Of a stretch of 64,000 nt of DNA, positions 24,945 to 38,000 are shown in pieces. Made by a program: the position numbers and the translations under genes. Source of the DNA: Tetrahymena elliotti 4EA (lineage: Eukaryota > Ciliophora > Oligohymenophorea > Hymenostomatida > Tetrahymenidae); the NCBI GenBank assembly GCA_000231825.2, contig JH720353.1, positions 1 to 64,000 of the forward strand, in the 5' to 3' direction. Position 1 is the first letter of the stretch; every line of letters begins with the position of its first letter. A model generated the notes under the pieces. That model made no database searches, was not told where the DNA came from, and saw nothing but the letters and a program-made list of their open reading frames with translations.

Positions 24945-25391
24945 ATGATTCCTGATTTGAAACATACCCTTACTAAGATTACTAGATATAACATACAAAA
25001 TTAGAGCAATGATTAATAGCTAGAAGAAATAGAAAATGAATTTAAATTACTTTCAGATAAAATTGTAAAAATTTACTTTGATATATATGGTGCAAGTATC
25101 AGTGAATAAAATCATATATTCGACTAACGCAAATTTGGAGATATTTACTAACATAAACCTTTAATTTCTTTAAAATAGTTTTATTCTCACAAAAATGTAT
25201 TAGATGACAAATATTATAAAATATACATGCTAATAATGAAATACCATCTTTTTAGTAATTTTGGGTAATACTTCTACATAAATAAAAAGAAAATCGAATC
25301 TTCTATTATTAACTAAGAATTATAATAAGAAGCTGAGAAAATCAATTGCCCTTTCTAAATACCTTTAATTAATATGAAATACATAAAGTGA
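24945..25391 (+). CDS. Small protein of unknown function (148 aa)
   Basis: A single open frame from ATG to TGA giving 148 residues. It begins MIPDLKHTLTKITRYNIQ and has in-frame TAA/TAG codons read as Gln. It is hydrophilic, rich in Lys, Ile, Tyr and Gln, with no signal peptide, TM segment or cysteine motif. Middle blocks such as FGDIYQHKPLISLKQFYSH and YKIYMLIMKYHLF look like folded sequence rather than low complexity. I recognise no family. In this composition a frame of this length can arise by chance, so confidence is moderate. Confidence 0.5.
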
Positions 25392-25759
25392 GTGCAAAAT
25401 AAATTTGTAAATATTATGTTTTTAAATGTTAATTTTACTTAATAGATAAATAAATAATTTTATTATTTTAAAAAGAACAAAATTATTTGAATTAACAGTA
25501 AATATAAAATGTAAAGTTCGATTTTAATTTAAATTATATTACTATTTATACTATTTATCTTTTAGTTAAAAAATAAGTACAGTAGATATATATTTATCTG
25601 ATATTTTAATTATTTTTTTAATCACCAAATAAAAAATTTTTGATAGGGTTTTTTCTCTTCATTAATTTTTCAAGTAATATTTTACCTCTTTATAAAATTT
25701 TAATAACTAACTAACTATCTAAGTCAAATTTATAAGATAAGTTTTGTTTAACTTATTCA
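25392..25759. other. Intergenic upstream of second channel gene
   Basis: A+T-rich spacer. Nothing recognised beyond its role as 5' flank. Confidence 0.5.
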
Positions 25760-28700
25760 ATGGATAATACCTATGTAAACACAGACAGGTCAAAATACTT
25801 AGATGTACCCTCTATTGAATACTCTATAAATGCCCTATATTCATAAAGAAATAAAATTAACTCAGATAAATCTTTGGTATTATAGTAAGAAGAATAGTAG
25901 AATTAAAGTAGTATCATTTAAGAAGGATAAATATTTTAGGGAAGATAAAAGGATAGCTACCAAAAGAAGGAGTTAATGTTTATTGATTACAAGCTACCCT
26001 TTAAAAATATTGATAGCGAAAATGAATAAGAAATAAATTTTAATGATAGTGCTTTGTCTGATAGGCTTGAACCCATGATTATTAGTCTATCTTAAAGAAA
26101 ATCATAAATATCAAGCACAGTAAAAAGTCCTGCTAAATTATAAGACTCTACAAAAAAGAAGGATAAAGCAAAGAAAAAAAATAAATATTTTGCTGATCTC
26201 ATAGAAAACAGTACAATTATGCAGTCAGCAAAAAAGGAAAAAGAAAAATAATAGGAGAATTTAAAAACATTTTTTGAACAAGAAAATGATTATCTTAAAA
26301 ATGTTTATGGAAAGTATTATGAACAAAGTAAATTTTAGAGTATAATCCCTTTTAATTTGTTTGAAAAGTTATCTTAAAATTAAGTAAAGAATACGTTTAA
26401 TTAATAGTTTATGCTAATTTATCAATAAAATTAATCTTTAATTTTAAGTTTATTGTATTTAAAATTATTTTACCCATCTCTAAAAAATAGGAATTACAAT
26501 AGCAAAATCCTGAAGTTTAAAATAATATAGCTTCTAGCACTAGTAAAAGTCATATTGTAGAGATGTCTAGAGAAAGGTCTACTACTTTACCTATTGCAAG
26601 ATAGCTAGACTTAATGCAATATAGTTAATTTAGGAGAGAGAGTGTTCTATAAAAAAGTCGTCTGTTTACATTTTGCTAGAACATAAATAACAGAACAGTA
26701 GAAAAGGATTCTTTGTTTCATGAAAGCCGAATCAATTTTGAAAAGAACATAGAAAGTAAAGAAGAAAAAGTAAAAAAATAAGAGAAAAAAGGCTAAGGAA
26801 TTTTTACATTACTCAAAATAAAAAATTAAAGTTAAAATCAGAAATAAGTAAATGAAGATGCCATTAGAGAATTTTAAAAGAAAGTGGGCATTTTTACAAA
26901 AATCAATAGATTTATCTTTAACTTATAATTGAAGTCTGGATTAAAAAGTCCTAGATGGTTAAATGATTACATCTTAGGTGTTATTGGTGATCTCTCATTT
27001 TCAAAGCTTGAAAATGCTTATTAAATATAAACCTATCAATAATTAGGTTCATTAAAAACCAGCAAAACTAATTTTAGAAAATAGATGACTGTTTCTGAAA
27101 CAATAAGAAAAAAATTATCATACTTAAATAAGTAGTATTAAAGCATTATTTAAAAGATTCCAATAATAGATCCTTCTAGCATTACAAAACAGATATGGGA
27201 TATTTTTATTATATTTTACATCTTGATTGCTGTTGTTATAATCCCTATTGATAGATTTATTCTATATTACACTAAGACTGCTTCTTTAATTGTTGAATTT
27301 AGAACCATTATTTATTGTTTTTTTGCTATTATTTCTGGAATTGATATTCTATCCTAATTTTGTATTGGTATTTATCATCAAGGAGAAGTTATTTTAAATA
27401 GAAAAATTATAGCATAATCTTACTTAAGAGGATAGTTTATTTTAGACATTATTACCTTTACTGTTATAATATTAAGTAAGTTACTATCTTTTATATTTGA
27501 ATAAGAACAATTTTTTGATAATTTATAATAGGATTTTGGATAAATGATACATCAATTTATGACTGCTTGATATTTCTAAAATTATATTAACTTGAAAAAA
27601 TATTGAAATAATAGTATGAGTTTCAAATAATTAGATTTAATAAGGGACATTTCGTTTAACTTGTCTAGATCTTTCTTACTGATTTATTTTTTATTCACTT
27701 AATTGTTTCTCTATTTATTTATATTGGATTTTCAGAGCATTCAGAAGGATGGATATCCTTTTATAACCTATAAAGCTCAGACTGGTTTAAAATGTAATAA
27801 ATATTCTTTAAGATTTTAATCTAAATTAAATATTATATAAATATATTTTAAAGCTATACTTAAACCTTCTATAGTATTTTAATGGTCCACTTGGCTTAGG
27901 GGTAGAATACGTTAAAGCCAATAAATGTAAATATTTTTATATCAAAAATTTTTTATTTTAACAAACAATATTTTTAAAAGAATTTTGAATTTTGGTTTCT
28001 TTCAATATCTACTGTTGTTCTCATAGCTTCACTCTTAAGATCAATTAAGAAACTTTAAAAAGTGTTGAGTGACTACAAAAAAAAAGATAAAGAAGCTCTA
28101 AAGCAAATGAGATTGATTAATATTTATTTAAGAGATAAAAATATTGACTAAAGACTGAAAATAAAGATAGTTAAATACATTTAATTTTAAATGAATTAAA
28201 AGTAATAAATACCAATATAGCAAGAACATTAAATTCTTTAACTGCTAAGTTAAGAGCTGAGAGAATAAATACTTATTGAAACTAATCTATAAATAATTCA
28301 AAGAAGCTCTATTTTAGCTAACTTTTCTCTATCAACACAAAAAAAAGCCAGCACCTATCTTGAGCTTAGAACAATTCATGAAAACGAAACAATATTTGAA
28401 GAAGGAGATTATTCAGAAAATCCGTATTACTATTTTTTAAAATAAGGAGAGATCGAATTTTTTGTTGAAAGTGTCAAAGGAAGTTAGCAAATACTAAGAC
28501 TTTAAACTTTACAAAAAGGTAAATTCAAAAATATTTGAATTTTATTTTCAATTAAGATAACAAATCATAAATTTAATTAAAAAACCTCACAGCAAAACAG
28601 CTAATTAAAAAAAACTTTAATAAAAAAGATAATTGGTTTGGAGAAATGTCATTTCTTACATAAAAAGAGAGAATAGTAGGGGCAATAGCTAAATAGAAAT

Positions 28701-30410
28701 GTGAAGTATATACCCTATCTAGATAAGATTTTTTGTGCCTTTTGTAAGAATAAAGTAGGGATTATATCAAGTTTAGCTTATTGGAAGAAAAATTGAGAAT
28801 GAATGAAACTCATATTCTTAAGATGAAATGCTGGTCTTGTGAAAGTATAGAGCACACTATAAAGAATTGCCCATTAATTCATTTTGTACCTGATATTGAA
28901 AAAGTATGGGCTTAATTAAGTTAATTATTTAAAAGATAAAATTTTTTTTTTTAAATTATTTTAATAGGTTATTCTCAAAGAAAAATTTAGTCTTCCTCAA
29001 AAAAGAAAAAAAGACTTCGAAAGATTGAGGGAAATTAAATAAAATTCAATTAAATTACAAAAACTTGCTGAGTAATAGTTAAAAAAATTTAAAAAGAAAA
29101 ACATGTCTCTAATAATAGAAGCTAAGAAAAAAATGATTGCTAAAAGGAAAAAATAAAAAAAAAAAGATACAATATTTTCTGAGACAAATATTTCAAAGGC
29201 TGAGAGCTTAAGGCTTTAGCTTGCACAGATAGGTAATAAAAAATAAGGCTTAACTGTACCTAGTGATGAAATAAATCAACAGATAGGTGCTAAATTGGTT
29301 GATTCTCTCTCAGATATTCTTAGCATAGATAAAAAAAATGATAACACACAATTTTTCAATACAAATAATACTGAGCTTTCTAGTAGAAATGTAAATGATA
29401 CTTTGAAAATACAATGTTAAAGAGATAGAACTATGATGGAATAGAGTAAGTAAGGATCAAAAACAAGATTTGGTTCTTAAACACCCATAAATAATTAAAA
29501 ATTAATTTTGAAAATTGGAAATAACTAATCGCAAAACTAAAACTAGAATAATTTTAATTTTGAAGAAGACAAATATCAAGATTCCATTTCTTAACTAGGT
29601 GCCTTATCACCTCAAAAAATTTAAAGTCATAACTATCAAAACACACTCCATTATTTTTCTTAAAACTCCTTACAAGCTAATGGTATTAATCCAAATGTCA
29701 ACTCACTTAATTTTATAAGCAATGGTGGAGGAGGAACTCCTCATCAATTGAACCATATAAATTATGTAAATCATGGATTTGGTTCCTAATTACAGTAAAT
29801 TTAGTAAACTCCTTAATTTTCCACCCAAATACCTACGATGAATTTAAATTCTTCAAATGTAAGTATAAATAATCTACTACAACAGCAAGGAATGAAATCA
29901 AATACATATTTTTATAGTTTAACCTCAGTATAAAAGTAAAACAGCAATGCTACCCCAAGTCCTAGTCATGTTAAAAGCATAAGCGTTATAAAAACGTAAA
30001 GCTATAATAGAGGAGCTAATAAAGCAGCTGCAATATAATCTTAACAAATATCAGATTTATAAATTTTAAATGAAGAAATTCTTTTAGATTTTAATACAGC
30101 ATAAAACCATTACAATGAATAAAATTCAGAAGAAGCAACACACAATAAAAGTCCAAAAGATGGATTAATATAGCCAATAAATGAATCAGATCCTAATGAA
30201 GAGCATGACTCTAGGATTTTTATTGAGAATTAGAAAAAGAAGTAAACTAAAAAAGACAATGGGTTTGGGGTTTATTCTATTTTTAGCAGAAAAAAGTTTT
30301 TTGAAGAAGATTCAAAATATTAGTAACAAAGAAAATAATCCATATTTTAACCAGCAAACAAATAAAACAATTACTAGGATGAAGATGAGTCAAAAACTAA
30401 TAACAACTGA
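25760..30410 (+). CDS. Cyclic-nucleotide-domain channel with non-canonical pore and zinc knuckle
   Basis: A 1,399-residue channel subunit in seven exons (25760-26383, 26491-27475, 27532-27793, 27854-27926, 27981-28518, 28629-28903, 28968-30410), with every phase consistent. A Q/K-rich N-terminus of about 400 residues leads to S1-S3 (27185-27475). A charged segment QLEKILKQQYEFQIIRF follows, then S5 (LFFIHLIVSLFIYIGF). The pore helix and filter come from exon 4: YTQTFYSILMVHLAQGQN, where K+ channels have T.GYGD. S6 and a C-linker (NIYLRDKNIDQRLKIKIVKYI) follow. The cNBD (TIFEEGDYSENPYYYFLKQG to WFGEMSFLTQKERIVGAIAK) keeps FGE and a downstream Arg of the phosphate-binding cassette. A CX2CX4HX4C knuckle lies at 28828-28870, before a basic coiled-coil stretch and a long N/Q/S-rich tail. 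Ion selectivity cannot be predicted, but K+ selectivity is doubtful. Confidence 0.92.
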
Positions 30411-31115
30411 TCAAATTTTAAAATATATTTTTCGTATAAAAATTGATTGACATTTTCAATTATTTATTGATAATAAAATTATTACTCTTTCAATTTATAT
30501 TTATTTTATCAAAAATATTGCCTTACTGTAAAAAATACTTTGTATTTAACAAATAAGTATTTGATAACTATTAATCTAAATTTTGTATTAACCAATCAAA
30601 TATATTTTTTATGTCTTCTAACTTAAAATTTAAGTAATTTTTTCAATTATATTTTGAAAAAGTCAGCATTAAATATTATTGTATGAATCAGCCATTTTCT
30701 CCATTTAAATTCAAATCAAGTAGTTTTTTTTGTATTACAAATCAGACATTTTTTGTTTAAATGTTAAACATTTTAGTTATTTGACCAAAATTTTGGGATT
30801 CATAAAAAAAATTAAACTCAAAAGAAAGTATTTAAGAATTAAATTATAATCAATATTATTATGTAAAATAAGGTAGAAAAACTTCAAATAATGATATCAG
30901 TATCTTTTAATTTTGAAAATAATGTTAATTTTTAATTGTCACTATTGTGGCTGGCTAAAACGTAGAAAGAAGATTGATAATATTTGCGCAAGTTTTCGAT
31001 ATCTTTTCTAATTTAATCATTAAAAATTAAAAGAAAAAAAGAATAAATTTAATATATTTTTTTAAATAAAAAGCAATATTTGATTAATTCATAAGATTAA
31101 AAAGCAAAACAAAAA
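30411..31115. other. Intergenic
   Basis: A+T-rich spacer. A G+C-richer patch at about 30940-31010 contains gaagatt...tgcgcaag, reminiscent of U6 snRNA, but lacks the ACAGAGA box and was not called. Confidence 0.5.
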
Positions 31116-31663
31116 ATGAGCCAATTAATTCAAAATACTGAAAAGGAATTCTAGGAATTAACCAAGAAATGTACCATATTGAAAATTTAGCTTACTATTT
31201 AATAATAAAACCTTATTTTATAAAAAAGTGGAAACTGCATACACTTCTTAAACTTAAGATGTTTAAAAGGACTTATTGAATGACTTGATTGAAGTTAGAA
31301 AAGCTCTCTTTACAGATTTAAGCAATTTTTAGGGAGTAATGAATCACATTTAATTAGAATAAACCTAAAAGTAAAAAAATATTTTAAAAAAGGAAAATTT
31401 AGATGAAGAAAATAAGAAATTAAGAGAAGAAAATGCAAGATTAAATTACAGAATAGAAATATTAACTAGAAATCTCAAAGATCTTTTAAACAACAATGTA
31501 AATAAAATACTCCTTTATTCTATTTATCAGTCAGCAAAATAGCTTATTCATAAATATTTTTAATAAACAGAAAGCTAAGGAACTTGAAAAGGAAAACGAA
31601 AAATTGTAATACAACATCAACCACCTTAGAAATATTGTCAAAGAAAAGGTTCTCAACAATTGA
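31116..31663 (+). CDS. Small coiled-coil protein (138 aa)
   Basis: Three exons, 31116-31170, 31229-31497 and 31571-31663, with compatible phases and GT-AG introns of 58 and 73 nt. The 138-residue product is almost wholly helical, with heptad-like leucine/isoleucine spacing: EKEFQELTKKLETAYTSQ at the N-terminus, then KENLDEENKKLREENARLNY and KELEKENEKLQYNINHLRNI. There is no signal peptide or TM segment. It is probably a structural or adaptor coiled coil (ciliary, basal-body or cytoskeletal proteins often look like this), but I recognise no family. The coding call is supported by the clean exon phases and lack of TGA. Confidence 0.68.
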
Positions 31664-32529
31664 AAAAATTATATAAAGAAGAATTTTAAAAGCAAAAATA
31701 TTTAAAAATCTAAATTTATTGCACACAAATATTTGTTAAATACTCTTTATGTTAAATTAAATAATACATTTTAATTTATTTCTATTTTTTCCTTATTTCA
31801 CTTTTATATTTACTACACTTATTTACCTTTCTATCAGTTTGAAATTATTAACGAAATTAGAAAAAGTATATTCAATTAAGAAATCTTATGAAGTATCTAG
31901 ATTTTCTTTGTTTGCTTTTATAATATATAATATTTCAATTAAGTCAATTAGAATTTCTGAATCAAATAAAAAATTTTTAAAATTTTATAAAATAACAAAG
32001 AGAATTAGATATATTCTCTTCCTTATTTAAAAAAATTAAAATTAAAAAAGACTTGTTTATTAATCTTAAAAGTATTTTTGATAAGACATAAAAGCTTTAG
32101 TCTTTTGCTTTATTTCTAAAATTGGTTAATAATAATTAATATAAATATTTATCATACTTTTAAGTTTTATATCAAACATTCAAAATTAAAAAAATTTAGA
32201 ATATGATGAATGAATGAATAAAATAACATTTTTAACACTCAAAATTTTGTTGACAAAATATTTATTGAAAGTAAGTAATCTAATATACTCAATTTTATAA
32301 TGTAAAAAATCATAACAACAAAGTATAATGAATTAAATTTAAAATATTAAAAATTAATATTTGTTTATGCAAAACAATCAATTTCAACAACACTCATTTG
32401 ATTTTTTAAAGGAGAAATTAAGATTTGTTTTAGTTGAAATTTACTTGAATTTTTTATTTTATAATTTTAAAAAGGGTATAATATCCTATTTAAAGTAATA
32501 AATTAAATATAGCCTCCTAATAAAAGAAT
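31664..32529. other. Intergenic
   Basis: A+T-rich spacer of about 870 nt. Short open stretches (for example 31839-32030) have random-looking I/K/F/N composition. No gene supported. Confidence 0.55.
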
Positions 32530-34029
32530 ATGAATAAACTTCCTCTTAATGTTTTTTGCTTAGTTTCTTTTACAAGAGTTATTGCTTGCTCAGTTTAGCC
32601 TATTTACTTCATGAAATTAGGTCTTATTCCTTATTTATTAGATAGCTTTATTCATTTAATAATCGCAAAATACACCCATGATATTTATTTATACTTTGCT
32701 ACAAAATTTTAATAGCTCAATTTGCTCATCATAGTAGAACAAATTCTTGGTAAAACTTGGAGAGTTGCTTTGGGAATAACAGTATTTCTTAAATTGAATG
32801 GACTTATAATGGTTTACATAACATAATTAATTTATCATGTTTAAAGGATATCTGAATTTATCAATGCAAATGAATATTTCATTTAAACAATAAGTGCAGT
32901 TATTTTTATTATGCTAATTATTAGTTTTAGCTTGGATATTAGCTATTTTATAAAAGCTTAATGGATTAATGCTGTCGTTCAGGTTTGTATCTTAGCTTCT
33001 ATAATAACCTTAGCCATCAAGAATCCTAACAATAATATATTCAAAAATATTTTTGGGTAGCCTGAATGGAACGATTTTTCCTCATTTTATGTAAACAATA
33101 ATTTTACATATCATAATTTAATTTATGCACTACCTTTCTTAAAATTAGATTTAAATAGTAGAAAAATAGTTAATTACAAAATACTTAAAATTACAAATAT
33201 CACAAACTTTATTTAATATTTCATATTTGCAATCTCAGGATACATTGCTCTAGATCCATAAAAGCTAAATAGTTAAAGATAAAGCTACATATTTTTTGAA
33301 TACTACGACGAGTAAAATGTTATGACCTTCCTTCTCCATATTTCTTTTTTATATATGTCTTTATGGGCATGTGGTTTTCACTTCATTAATTTAAAAGCTT
33401 ACTTCCTAGATTTTCTTATTAATTATAATGATAAATGTATTAATTAAATCGGTTTAGAGTAATTAAAAAAATTATTTTTTCTTGCTTATGGTATAATGTC
33501 TTTAGGATTTTTTTACACAACTGAATTTTAGCTTTAGCCTTACTCCTACATAATAGCAAATATTTGCTATTTATTTATATTAATAGTGCTTCCTTACCAT
33601 CTAACATACCATCCAAAAATTTTAAAAAACAAATAAATAAAATAAAGATAGGTTTTAGAGTTAGTAATTGATAGATAAATAATTTAAACCGGAAGAAATT
33701 AAAAAAATAATTCTAATCAATTTATTTAATTTAGCTAAAATATCTAAAATGAATAATAATAATATGTATATAAAATATCTAACATAAATGAATCTATCCT
33801 AAGTAAATTATCTGGAAATGATGATTTAGAATAATTAAAAAAAACTGAATTAATAAATGCTACTGATAAAGAAAAAACTAAATTATAATTTAATATAATT
33901 TTAAAAAGTTTTACTAAATAAAAAAGAAATAAATTTAAATAAACTGTATTTAGAATAATTCTTATTATTTCTTACATCATGGCAACACTTCAGTTCACTT
34001 ACTTTTTTTGTGAAGATATCTTTGATTGA
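32530..34029 (+). CDS. Multi-pass membrane protein, amino-acid-transporter-like
   Basis: A single-exon gene of 499 residues. About ten hydrophobic helices are visible up to roughly residue 360, for example VFCLVSFTRVIACSVQPIYF, TISAVIFIMLIISFSLDISY, WINAVVQVCILASIITLAI, VMTFLLHISFLYMSLWACGF, LFFLAYGIMSLGFF and IIANICYLFILIVLPYHL. A hydrophilic Q/N/K-rich loop follows, and a last hydrophobic segment (FRIILIISYIMATLQFTYFF) closes the chain. The pattern, with a polar loop before the last helix, fits the amino acid/auxin permease (AAAP, SLC32/36/38) superfamily of ciliates, but I see no decisive motif. Other secondary transporters remain possible. The gene itself is secure: 500 codons with no internal TGA. 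Confidence 0.7.
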
Positions 34030-35093
34030 CTCCAAATTAATCATCTTCAAAACAGAGGGTAGATCTTTCTTAAATTTAATTCAAAAAAATATTTCTAATA
34101 AATTAAATAATCTAATATTTATCTGTAACCATGTAACCATAGTTGAAATTTAAAATTTAATGCTTTAAATTTATTAAAACACTTTAAATAATTAAAAATT
34201 GATATTTTTAAAGTAATAAATAATCATGTTTAAACATATTTCTCTTATCAAAATTTATTTTTTATTTATAAGTTTACAAATTTGTAAAATGTGAAGATCA
34301 AAAATACTTTATTTATTCAAAAGATTAAATATTGTTACTTCTTAAAAGATAATTTATTAATATTTAAATGAATAAATAGTAAATCATAAATCTTAGTTCT
34401 AATAAATTAAATTTTCAAATCATTAAAAATAAGACTTTTCAAAACTATTAATTCAAATAAAGGCAACTAAAAAATTTTAAAATTAAACTAGATAAAAAGA
34501 GATGTTTTTTAATTTAAGATAAAGTAAACTAAAAAGAAATTTAATTATTTTTCCAAGAATTGAAATTGATTTCAATTGCAAACATTTTTATTTCAAATAG
34601 TACGGTAAATAAAATTCTTTTAATAAAATTTTTAAAAAAGTAGGTTTTGCTTTTTCAAAAAATCTAAATATAAGAAAACAAGACTATAAAATGTAAATTA
34701 AACTAATTATGACTAAAAAAATTCTAATTATAAAATATTTAAAAAAGAGAATGATTTTTTATTTTAGATGGTAATAATGTAAAAATGTGATTTTATAAAA
34801 AGTAAAGAAAATCGTGAATTTTTCACCATTTAATTCATTTAATTGATAGTCTTATGATAAATTCTTTTTGTAATAATATAGGAAGATGATTTTCACCATG
34901 AAATTATATTTTTCTAAATATTCTTAACAACTATTTATTTAGATTAATCTAAATAGATAAAAGACCATCAAAATTTGAAGATAGCTAATTGTCATTGCAT
35001 CAAAAGTAAATTAAACAGGTATTAAAAAAGTAAGGAGAATAAATATAATATTCCTGACTAAAGATAACTTTTTTAAATTCCTATAAATTTAAA
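34030..35093. other. Intergenic, about 1.1 kb
   Basis: A+T-rich spacer. An additional 5' exon of the four-TM gene could hide at 34860-35090, where frames are partly open, but no start plus splice site could be joined convincingly. Confidence 0.45.
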
Positions 35094-38000
35094 ATGCAAT
35101 ATAAGAATGAAATGGAGGATTTGCTAATATATTAGCTGGAACAATATAAGCTTAAAAATATTTTAAAACAGGATTTTGAAGTTTGTTGCAGAGCGAGTGA
35201 TAACATTTAATAAATAGTAGAAACATGTAAAGAACAATGTCTTTAATTATTAGAAAAAAAGAAAAAGGAATATGATTAATACATTTAGGAGTAATAATAA
35301 GATTAAATTCCTTAAAACGAATAAATGAATCATTATTAAGGGATAGCTTAATATGAGGATGAAGAATCAGAGGAGTTAAGGAAAGCTATTAATTGTATTG
35401 ATAATAATAAAATGTGGTGCTCTTTTGATGAAATAGATAAAAATGAGTTAGAATTTCCTTCATATATGATTCCTCTTTATAAAAAAGTGATCTGTTTATT
35501 AATTTTAGATTTAGTTTTCATAACGCTGATATGTCTTTTTATGCCTAAATTTAGCATGAATATATTTAATGATAAATTTACTACTGACATTAAGGTTTAA
35601 TTTATTATTTATTGGATAAGCACGATTATATTTTTGGCATCTATTATTTATTTGTTTTCATCCATAAAGCTATTAAGGCTTAGGATAGCCATAGGAACAT
35701 CTGTTATTAATATTGTATGGCATTTACTACTAATTATTATAAATTATTCAAATTAATCTGACAGATAGAGATTATTTCCTTCTGCAAGTGATACTTTTTA
35801 TTTTATTGAATTCTTTGTCAATATATTTCTCTTCGTGGCTTTATTAGTATTTGGAGCCAGGATAAATGCAATTGTCTTAGGATAACATGATGACCAAGAG
35901 TAAGAACTAGTAGATATTAATAATTAGTTAGCAAATGAAGATGAGGAATTTTAAAATAACCATATTCAAAAAGAATAGCCTTTGAATTAAAGCGAGGCAT
36001 ATGCTAGGAGTTAAATGATAAAGAGTTCAAGATTTTAATATATGAACAATATAAATAATAAATACATAGAGAACCAATAATCTAACTTAGCTCTAAAAGT
36101 TTAAGATGAGAATTAAAGACCTTTTAATTAGACCAGACATCATTTTCTTAATGACACCTTGAGTAAACTAAATGAAACAAAATAAATTAATCAAGAAGAT
36201 ACTATCTATGTGAATTAAAATGACATAGTTTACTCTCAAATGAATTTTACAAATGCAGATAAACTTGAACACACTACAGAGGTAAATAGATATTCTACTT
36301 TTCATAAAATAATACATAGAATAAGTTTATTTTTATTGAAATATATAGGCTAATTAAAAAAATGGAAATTAAATATTTACATTAAATAATAATTTCATCA
36401 CTGAAGAAAATCCAAACATGACCATCTGCAATATAGGAGATAATAAAATTAAGAAATTTCATAAACCAAATTAAGTCTATCCTTTAAAAGATTCAGATTT
36501 TAAAAAGAAAGAAGAACCTGATTCAAATAAGCACAACAACAACAATGATAAGGTAAATGAATCAGCTTATGGAGTGCTAATTACCAATCAAGAAACTTAA
36601 GAAAAATCTATCAGTAGAGTTACAAGTAGTAAGAATTTAGGGTTACATAATAGCCAAACAAAAACTTTATATAAAAAAGATATTTCTTAAAATACGTTAA
36701 CAACAAAAAGTACTCAAAATAACTTACTTGATACAACTGCAGATAGATCATTAAATCTTACTAGCAAGCAATTACTGTAGATATCTAAAATAAACTAAGC
36801 ATTTCAAACAAATAAAAGTAATTTAAACAATATGTTTATAAAGCACTAATATGACATGAATTATTGGGGATCTTAGTTTTGTGAGTATTCACCTGCCATA
36901 AAAACAAGAAGGACAATAGATAAGTACAAAATTGAAGTACCTCCTTCTTTAGAAGAACATAAAATAAGTGTTATAGAAAGTCAGAGATAATTACTAATCA
37001 AAAAACAAGAAGAAGATAGAATAAAAAGAATGAAGTAGGCTGAGTAAGAGCTTTAAAATTAGATCTAGTATCTTTAGCAAAATTAAGATGAGCTGAAAAA
37101 AAAATATGAGCAAGACTTAGAAAGTAAGATAAGAGAGAAAGAGGAAAATGAAAAAAAACTAAAGGAAGAATTGAACAATCTTATTTTAGAAAGTGAAAGA
37201 AAAGAAAGAGAGGCTAAAGAAAGAGAAGAATAAGAAAGATAGAGATTAATTTAAGAGCAGAAAGATAGAGAGTAGAAATTGAAAGAATAAGAAGAATAGG
37301 AAAGGAATAGGAGAATAAACGAAGGAAGTAGTAAGAAGAGTATAGCATAGCTTATTGATCCCAGCTCAACTATATAAGAAGAGGAAGAATAAAATAATAG
37401 TAGCCTTATAAATAACTCTAATTAATAAAAAAATGTTGAATCTACTCCTAGTCTTAAAAGAGATAACCCTAATAGCTAATCAAAAAGTAAAAAATAATTT
37501 AAAGTTGCTAGTACCTTGAAGATAAATCCCTCTATCATTGAAGAGGAAGAGGGATCTGAAAGGGAGTAGAATCTAATTATTTTTGATGATGATTACAAAG
37601 ACAAAGATACAGATAGGTACATAGACATTAATACATTTGTAAAGAAAGGAATTTCAGCTCCAAATAGTGGATCTTTATCATAATTTCCTTTAAGCGTACT
37701 AAAAGAACCTGATCACAATAGTTAGGCTGTAAGTATTGAAGAAGATGAAAATCATCTAAATGAATTGATGAAACTCTAATAATTAGAAAATAAAGATAAA
37801 AATGCATAGTCAAATTTAGATAATGAATAATTCAATCAAAGAGAAAATAAATCACCAGGTAAAAAGAAAAATGAAAGTATCAATACAGCTACTACTCAAA
37901 GCAATTCAAATGCTACATAAGCTAATAGAAACTAAAGCTAAAATGAAGAATCAATTCTCAAATTTGATAAATATGCAACTTTACAATAAAAGGATAATGA

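Noticed and set aside
27882..27920. tRNA 5'-half look-alike (ttggcttaggggtagaat)
   Set aside because: No T arm or matching acceptor strand follows, and the stretch is exon 4 of the channel gene with both splice phases fixed.
30940..31010. U6 snRNA-like patch (gaagatt ... tgcgcaag)
   Set aside because: The invariant ACAGAGA box, the 5' stem and a Pol III T-run at the right place are missing.
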